This document shows positions 59,643 to 64,000 of a stretch of 64,000 nt of DNA, piece by piece (position 1 is the stretch's first letter; every line of letters begins with the position of its first letter). The position numbers and the translations under genes are program-made. Source of the stretch: Prevotella sp. BV3P1 (GTDB taxonomy: Bacteria > Bacteroidota > Bacteroidia > Bacteroidales > Bacteroidaceae); the NCBI RefSeq assembly GCF_000479005.1, contig NZ_AWXC01000011.1, forward strand, positions 1-64,000. The letters run 5' to 3'. The notes under the pieces were generated by a model that was not told where the DNA came from, made no database searches, and saw only the letters and a list, made by a program, of their open reading frames with translations.

Positions 59643-60203
59643 ATGGCAACAAAGATTAGATTGCAGCGCGGCGGTCGCAAAGGCTATGCTTTCTATAGCA
59701 TCGTAATCGCTGACTCAAGAGCACCACGAGATGGTAAATTTATTGAAAAGATTGGAACGTATAATCCCAATACGAATCCAGCAGCTGTAGATTTGAATTT
59801 CGACAGAGCTCTTTACTGGCTGGAGGTTGGCGCACAACCCACTGACACAGCTCGTAACATTCTCAAGCGCGAGGGTGTGTATCTCATGAAACACCTGCGT
59901 GGCGGTGTAAAGAAGGGAGCATTCGACGAGGCTGCTATGCAAAGCAAGTTCGACGCTTGGAAGCAAGACAAGGACAAGGGATTGCAAACAAGGGCTGAGA
60001 TTGAAGCTCAGACTAAGAAGGATGCAGCAGCAAAAGAACTCGAAGCAGAAAAGAAGATTAATGCAGAAATAGCTAAGAAAGTAGCTGAGAAGAAGGCAGC
60101 TGCACAGGCTGAAGAAGCAAAAGCGGCTGCCGAAGAAGCGGCTGAAGCAACAACAGAAGAGGCTGAGGCTACGACAGAAGAGGCTCCTGCTGCAGCAGAA
60201 TAA
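59643..60203 (+). CDS. rpsP: 30S ribosomal protein S16 with long C-terminal extension
   Basis: 186 aa. Residues 1 to ~80 are standard S16 ([56 protein letters not shown]). Residues ~85-186 are an extension that turns into an Ala/Glu/Lys-rich, helix-forming tail with repeated [10 protein letters not shown]-like units. Extended S16 is known in Bacteroidetes, so the length is not a frameshift. It is transcribed alone and ends at a hairpin terminator ~130 bp downstream. Confidence 0.97.
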   Translation: MATKIRLQRGGRKGYAFYSIVIADSRAPRDGKFIEKIGTYNPNTNPAAVDLNFDRALYWLEVGAQPTDTARNILKREGVYLMKHLRGGVKKGAFDEAAMQSKFDAWKQDKDKGLQTRAEIEAQTKKDAAAKELEAEKKINAEIAKKVAEKKAAAQAEEAKAAAEEAAEATTEEAEATTEEAPAAAE

Positions 60204-60331
60204 GACAGCAATTTTACGCAGACAGGTGGGTTAACAGTCGATTCCAGCAATACAAAAACGCAAGACGATTCGCGCTTAACGATTGACGTTGGTTTTGACT
60301 TTCCTCACATAATACAAGTCTGTGAAATGAT

Positions 60332-60368
60332 AATGAGTTTGGTGTTTCGCCAAACTCATTGTTGTTTT
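60332..60368 (+). terminator. Terminator downstream of rpsP
   Basis: An 11-bp stem (60332-60342 with 60350-60360) with a 7-nt loop, then GTTGTTTT. Confidence 0.8.
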
Positions 60369-60565
60369 ACAGCGTATGTCCTACTTACTGTATCTCGGGA
60401 TGCACGAAAAGCACGAGCAGCGGATGGCACTTTTTCGGACCAGTAAAAAGAGTATTTGAAAGCCCGTCCCTTGTTTTTCGTCGCCAAGAATCATGCAGAA
60501 GCCTCAATCAATGGGGTGTGTCATTGCTATTGTTGCAAATATTTTATAACATTGTACATTGCATT

Positions 60566-61093
60566 ATGGAAATCAAAGAGTTAAACAAAAATTCAAAGGA
60601 TATCGATCTTGTCAAGCAGTTGTACGTTGAGGCATTTCCAAAAGTAGAGCGAATACCCTTCGACGCATTGCTATTGTTACAAGAAAGAGCAGATATCAAA
60701 TTCCTCGGATTTTACGATGAAAACGGCCAATTTAAGGGTCTGACCTATACTTATCATCATGATGATTTGAGTTGGCTGTTTTATTTCGCGGTCATGCCCA
60801 GTGAGCGAGGCAAAGGAATCGGTACGAAAATTATCCAACGTTTATTAGAAAAGTATAAAGAAGAGCGACTGATGATTGACATTGAAGACGTTGATCAGCC
60901 CGCTGACAACAGCCTACAGCGTAAGAAACGATATGAGTTTTATAAGCGAATGGGATTCGTTGACTACGGATTGCGTAAAACATGGCCTGGAATTACCTAC
61001 AACATCATGTCAAGTGGTGGACGTGTAACGTCGGATGAGTATGACAAAATCGTCAACGAATTCTGGGACTTACTGCAGCTAACCGGCGATTAA
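60566..61093 (+). CDS. GNAT-family N-acetyltransferase
   Basis: 175 aa from ATG 60566; the frame extends upstream into the rpsP terminator and should be trimmed. The GNAT core is clear: FYFAVMPSERGKGIGTKIIQRL near residue 75 holds the acetyl-CoA pyrophosphate loop (R-G-K-G-I-G), and RYEFYKRMGFVDYGLR near 125 is the closing strand-helix. The substrate (small molecule or protein amine) is unknown. It converges with ettA, and one hairpin serves both. Confidence 0.88.
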   Translation: MEIKELNKNSKDIDLVKQLYVEAFPKVERIPFDALLLLQERADIKFLGFYDENGQFKGLTYTYHHDDLSWLFYFAVMPSERGKGIGTKIIQRLLEKYKEERLMIDIEDVDQPADNSLQRKKRYEFYKRMGFVDYGLRKTWPGITYNIMSSGGRVTSDEYDKIVNEFWDLLQLTGD

Positions 61094-61117
61094 GCATGCC
61101 GGAAGATAGGTACTAAA

Positions 61118-61163
61118 AGAAAAAGCCACGATAACATCTCATGCAAGATGCTATCGTGGCTTG
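61118..61163. terminator. Bidirectional terminator between GNAT gene and ettA
   Basis: An 11-bp stem (61123-61133 with 61152-61162). On the minus strand it is followed by a T-rich tract, so it best serves ettA. Confidence 0.8.
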
Positions 61164-61180
61164 TTGTATGGATAGAGATT

Positions 61181-62878
61181 TTAGTCATCCATCAGCTTTC
61201 TGTATCGGCCTTTTTTAATTTCTTCATCTCCCAATCGACGGGCCTTGTTGATTTCATATTCAGAATAAGTTCCTTCAAAGTAGAACACTTCACCATCGCC
61301 TTCGAATGACAAAATGTGCGTACAGATACGGTCTAAGAACCATCGGTCATGACTGATGACTACCGCACAGCCTGCAAATGCCTCCAAACCTTCTTCCAAA
61401 GCACGGAGTGTATTCACGTCAATGTCATTGGTAGGCTCATCCAGCAGTAGCACGTTTCCTTCTTGTTTCAGCGCCAAAGCCAGCTGCAAGCGGTTGCGTT
61501 CGCCACCCGAAAGCACTGAACACATTTTGTTTTGGTCGGTTCCGGAGAAGTTGAAACGCGACAAATAGGCACGAGCGTTGACGTCACGGCCACCCATTCG
61601 GAGGGTTTCATTGCCCTGAGAAACCACTTCGTACACCGTCTTATTGGGATCAATGTCCTTGTGTTGCTGGTCAACGTAAACCAGTTTCACGGTTTCACCC
61701 ACCTCAAACGTACCAGCATCAGGCTGTTCCAACCCCATAATCAGCCGGAAAAGCGTGGTCTTACCCGCACCGTTTGGACCGATAACACCTACGATGCCAT
61801 TCGGCGGCAGCATGAAGTTGAGATCGTTGAACAATACTTTTTCGCCAAAACCCTTTTTCACATGCTGTGCCTCAATTACCTTGTTACCCAATCGTGGGCC
61901 GTTAGGAATGAAGATTTCCAGTTTCTCTTCCCTGGTCTTCTGCTCCTCATTCAACATCTGTTCATAGGAGTTCAAACGAGCTTTACCTTTAGCTTGGCGA
62001 GCTTTTGGAGCCATGCGAACCCATTCAAGCTCACGTTCAAGCGTCTTACGTCGCTTCGATGCCGTCTTTTCTTCTTGATCCATGCGCTTGGTCTTCTGCT
62101 CCAACCAAGAGGAGTAGTTGCCTTTCCATGGAATGCCTTCTCCCCTATCCAGCTCAAGAATCCACTCACTGACATCGTCCAGGAAGTATCTGTCGTGTGT
62201 AACGGCAATTACCGTACCCTCGTATTGTTGTAGATGCTGTTCCAACCAGTCGATGCTTTCGGCGTCAAGGTGGTTGGTTGGCTCGTCAAGCAACAAAACA
62301 TCAGGCTTTTGCAGCAACAACTTACACAGTGCTACCCTACGCCGTTCGCCACCAGAAAGGTTGGTCACGGGCAGGTCACCCGCAGGACAACGCAGGGCTG
62401 CCATGGCCCTATCCAGTTTAGAATCCATGTTCCATGCGTCCGTGGCATCGATGATATCTTGTATTTCAGCCTGCCGTTGCATCAACTTGTCCATCTTGTC
62501 AGGATCACTATAATACTCTTCTATGCCAAATTTGACATTGATTTCATCGTATTCTTTCAGTGCGTCATATACATGCTGCACGCCCTCTTGCACATTTTGC
62601 TTCACTGTTTTATCTGCATCGAGGGGGGGATCCTGCGGAAGATAACCAACAGAGTAGCCAGGACTCCACACCACATCGCCTTGTGTGGGTTGTTCCAGCC
62701 CGGCAATAATCTTCATCAGCGTTGACTTACCCGCACCATTCAGACCTATAATGCCTATCTTCGCACCATAGAAGAATGATAGGTAAATGTCCTTGAGAAC
62801 TTGTTTTTGGTTTTGTGGGATAATCTTTGAAACTCCCACCATAGAGAAGATAACTTTCTTGTCGTCTACTGTTGCCAT
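61181..62878 (-). CDS. ettA: Energy-dependent translational throttle protein EttA (ABC-F)
   Basis: 565 aa, the usual EttA length. Both cassettes are canonical: Walker [15 protein letters not shown] near residue 42 and GPNGAGKTTLFRLI near 357; signatures LSGGERRRVALCK and LSGGERNRLQLALA; Walker [13 protein letters not shown] and [12 protein letters not shown]. The arm and linker segment WVRMAPKARQAKGKARLNSYE is diagnostic of EttA. It binds the ribosomal E site and gates elongation according to ATP/ADP ratio. It is the second ABC-F gene in the window, distinct from the YbiT-like one at 15107. Confidence 0.95.
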   Translation of the reverse strand: MATVDDKKVIFSMVGVSKIIPQNQKQVLKDIYLSFFYGAKIGIIGLNGAGKSTLMKIIAGLEQPTQGDVVWSPGYSVGYLPQDPPLDADKTVKQNVQEGVQHVYDALKEYDEINVKFGIEEYYSDPDKMDKLMQRQAEIQDIIDATDAWNMDSKLDRAMAALRCPAGDLPVTNLSGGERRRVALCKLLLQKPDVLLLDEPTNHLDAESIDWLEQHLQQYEGTVIAVTHDRYFLDDVSEWILELDRGEGIPWKGNYSSWLEQKTKRMDQEEKTASKRRKTLERELEWVRMAPKARQAKGKARLNSYEQMLNEEQKTREEKLEIFIPNGPRLGNKVIEAQHVKKGFGEKVLFNDLNFMLPPNGIVGVIGPNGAGKTTLFRLIMGLEQPDAGTFEVGETVKLVYVDQQHKDIDPNKTVYEVVSQGNETLRMGGRDVNARAYLSRFNFSGTDQNKMCSVLSGGERNRLQLALALKQEGNVLLLDEPTNDIDVNTLRALEEGLEAFAGCAVVISHDRWFLDRICTHILSFEGDGEVFYFEGTYSEYEINKARRLGDEEIKKGRYRKLMDD

Positions 62879-62960
62879 TATATAAAATATGTATTGAATG
62901 AAATATGCGATAAAAGCTGAACGCTTTTCTGTTGCTCATCAAAGATGGAAAGCCCCATGT

Positions 62961-63566
62961 TCACGCGTCAAAGTGAAGGAGGCGGGCCATGTACTTGCCC
63001 AAGATGTCGAACTCTATGTTGACAACAGACCCAATCTTGATATCACAGAAATTGGTATTCTCTCGGGTATAGGGAATGATGGCCACCTTAAAACTATTGT
63101 CCGTAGGCTCACATACGGTCAACGAAACGCCGTTCACGGTCACGCTACCTTTGTCTACGGTCATGTAACCACGCTTGGCCATCGTCTTGTCAAATGGATA
63201 TTCAAACGTGAAATAGGTAGACCCATCGGCATCTTCCATGTTCACACACGTCGCCGTTCCGTCGACATGCCCTTGCACGATGTGCCCATCCAGACGGCCA
63301 TTCATCAACATCGACCGCTCTACATTCACCCTGTCGCCCACTTTCAACAGCCCCAGGTTACTTCTAATGAGCGTTTCTCGCATGGCTGTAACCGTGTAGG
63401 TATCGTCTGTCAAACGTACAACCGTCAGACAAACACCATTGTGACTGATGCTTTGGTCAATCTTGAGATGATCTACAAACGAGCATTTAAAAGTGAAATC
63501 AATATTGTCTTGATCTCGATCGATGGCAACCAGTGTGGCCATTTCTTCTACGATTCCGGAAAACAT
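62961..63566 (-). CDS. ribE: Riboflavin synthase alpha subunit
   Basis: 201 aa with the two lumazine-binding repeats. Repeat 1 starts MFSGIVEEMATLVAID and contains SISHNGVCLTVV; repeat 2 contains HIVQGHVDGTATCV and SVTVNGVSLTVCEP. It dismutates two 6,7-dimethyl-8-ribityllumazine molecules into riboflavin. It lies 82 bp upstream of ettA on the same strand. A ~250-nt leader with a strong promoter and a terminator precedes it; I do not recognise an FMN riboswitch there. Confidence 0.95.
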   Translation of the reverse strand: MFSGIVEEMATLVAIDRDQDNIDFTFKCSFVDHLKIDQSISHNGVCLTVVRLTDDTYTVTAMRETLIRSNLGLLKVGDRVNVERSMLMNGRLDGHIVQGHVDGTATCVNMEDADGSTYFTFEYPFDKTMAKRGYMTVDKGSVTVNGVSLTVCEPTDNSFKVAIIPYTRENTNFCDIKIGSVVNIEFDILGKYMARLLHFDA

Positions 63567-63582
63567 AAGCTAAAGTGTAATT

Positions 63583-63608
63583 AAAAAGGCAGGAATGCAC
63601 CTGCCTTT
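63583..63608 (-). terminator. Terminator/attenuator directly upstream of ribE
   Basis: On the minus strand a perfect 9-bp AAAGGCAGG/CCTGCCTTT stem with a 6-nt loop and T run ends 17 bp before the ribE ATG. Confidence 0.85.
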
Positions 63609-63820
63609 GTATCATAAAAAGGGGTTGCTCGATGATGTGATGAAACTCCGAACTTGATAAGATTTGAGAGCTCTCCGCCTTTGTAATCCACCGGCTTTAC
63701 AGCTTAGTCCCTAAGGATTTATGTGGCCCGCCATTAGCAAAAGAAGTCTTCTCGGTTTCATTTTTTTATTGATGAGTATCCCGATCAAACCGACACAACC
63801 CCCATGTTGTATCATGTTTG
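63609..63820 (-). ncRNA. Structured leader RNA or ncRNA upstream of ribE
   Basis: From the promoter at 63827-63857 to the terminator at 63583-63608. Pairings visible in the minus-strand RNA: GGGGTTG (~63800) with CAACCCC (~63630) closing the whole domain, CGGTTT with AAACCG, AATCC with GGATT, and CTTAG-GGA-CTAAG. The RNA has several helices and ends in terminators, which fits a riboswitch-like leader or a stable ncRNA. The class is not recognised. Confidence 0.5.
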
Positions 63821-63826
63821 TTATTG

Positions 63827-63857
63827 CAAAGATACATTTTTCGCTCGAAACGAGCAA
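63827..63857 (-). promoter_or_regulatory. Promoter of the ribE leader
   Basis: On the minus strand TTG (plus 63855-63857) and TATCTTTG (plus 63827-63834) are 20 bp apart. A GCTCG/CGAGC inverted repeat (63843-63855) lies between and over the -33. To its right, 63860-64000 has only a plus-strand -7-like TACTTTTG at 63920, facing out of the window. Confidence 0.7.
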
Positions 63858-64000
63858 ATTTTACAACCTGTTTTCTGTTTGATTTTACATGAAATCACAG
63901 AATTGCTAAACTTTTTCATTACTTTTGTCGTCTAACAGACAACAATGGGATGTGGGGATATCTACCCTATCTTACCCAGCAATCTGATAAAACATAACGA

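Noticed and set aside
63567-63830. FMN riboswitch before ribE
   Set aside because: The conserved FMN aptamer blocks (for example AGGGC, CCGGCGGT, AGCCCGCGA) are not found in order; only a short GGTGGATT coincidence is seen.

Overview
The window looks like chromosomal DNA of a Bacteroidales bacterium, most likely Prevotella-like (Prevotellaceae). The grounds are: promoters with the Bacteroidetes -7 motif TAnnTTTG and a TTG about 19-21 bp upstream; a Rho factor with a long acidic N-terminal insertion; a 186-aa ribosomal protein S16; a secreted M6 protease with a type IX-secretion-like tail; and OmpH-type and golvesin-domain proteins. I see no prophage, insertion sequence, CRISPR array or rRNA. 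One tRNA-Arg(TCT) is present.

Layout. Positions 1-13060 form a peptidoglycan-sugar salvage region: a golvesin/amidase-like protein (cut by the window edge), a phosphoesterase fused to a beta-propeller, a glycosyltransferase, an AmpG/MurT-like permease, a NamZ-type exo-muramidase, a NagX-like membrane protein, MurK-like kinase, MurQ etherase and a serine hydrolase/SGNH fusion. Positions 13108-14150 hold a truncated penicillin-binding protein and a 42-codon secreted-peptide ORF. Next come a DUF4886 hydrolase, an ABC-F ATPase, grpE-dnaJ, folC, and a galactose block (galM, sugar permease, galK, lipoprotein epimerase; galE lies apart at 58365). From 25 to 36 kb lie an M6 protease, an OmpH lipoprotein, pepD, a helicase with an embedded exonuclease, an EamA transporter, a small HExxH protein and an ATP-grasp protein. 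From 36.6 to 52.7 kb lie an AAA ATPase, pyruvate:ferredoxin oxidoreductase, rho-uvrA, a glycosyltransferase, the tRNA, a TetR regulator, maeB and ispE. From 52.7 to 63.6 kb lie MurU-like and AmgK-RapZ genes, groESL, galE, rpsP, a GNAT enzyme, ettA and ribE.

How the genes fit together. Two fates for cell-wall amino sugar are encoded within about 50 kb. MurK/MurQ would break MurNAc down to GlcNAc-6-P, while AmgK/MurU would rebuild UDP-MurNAc. The AmgK kinase is fused to the C-terminal domain of RapZ, the GlcN6P sensor and sRNA adaptor of enterobacteria. Just upstream of that gene sits a promoter-terminator unit of about 120 nt that could be an sRNA or an attenuator.

Non-coding structure is the most unusual part of the window. 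Six intergenic gaps carry arrays of 4-5 units with an exact 22-bp period, each unit being an AT-rich dyad of about 15 bp plus a GC-rich spacer of about 7 bp. Three of the arrays lie in a dispersed element of about 335 bp that ends in a hairpin-forming segment, placed 85-86 bp after the array in every copy. Other regulatory candidates are a short RNA at 25402-25469, a structured leader with a terminator before ribE, and a sigma-54-like promoter with dyad repeats before groES. All functional statements rest on reading the sequence and recalling families; no database search was run.
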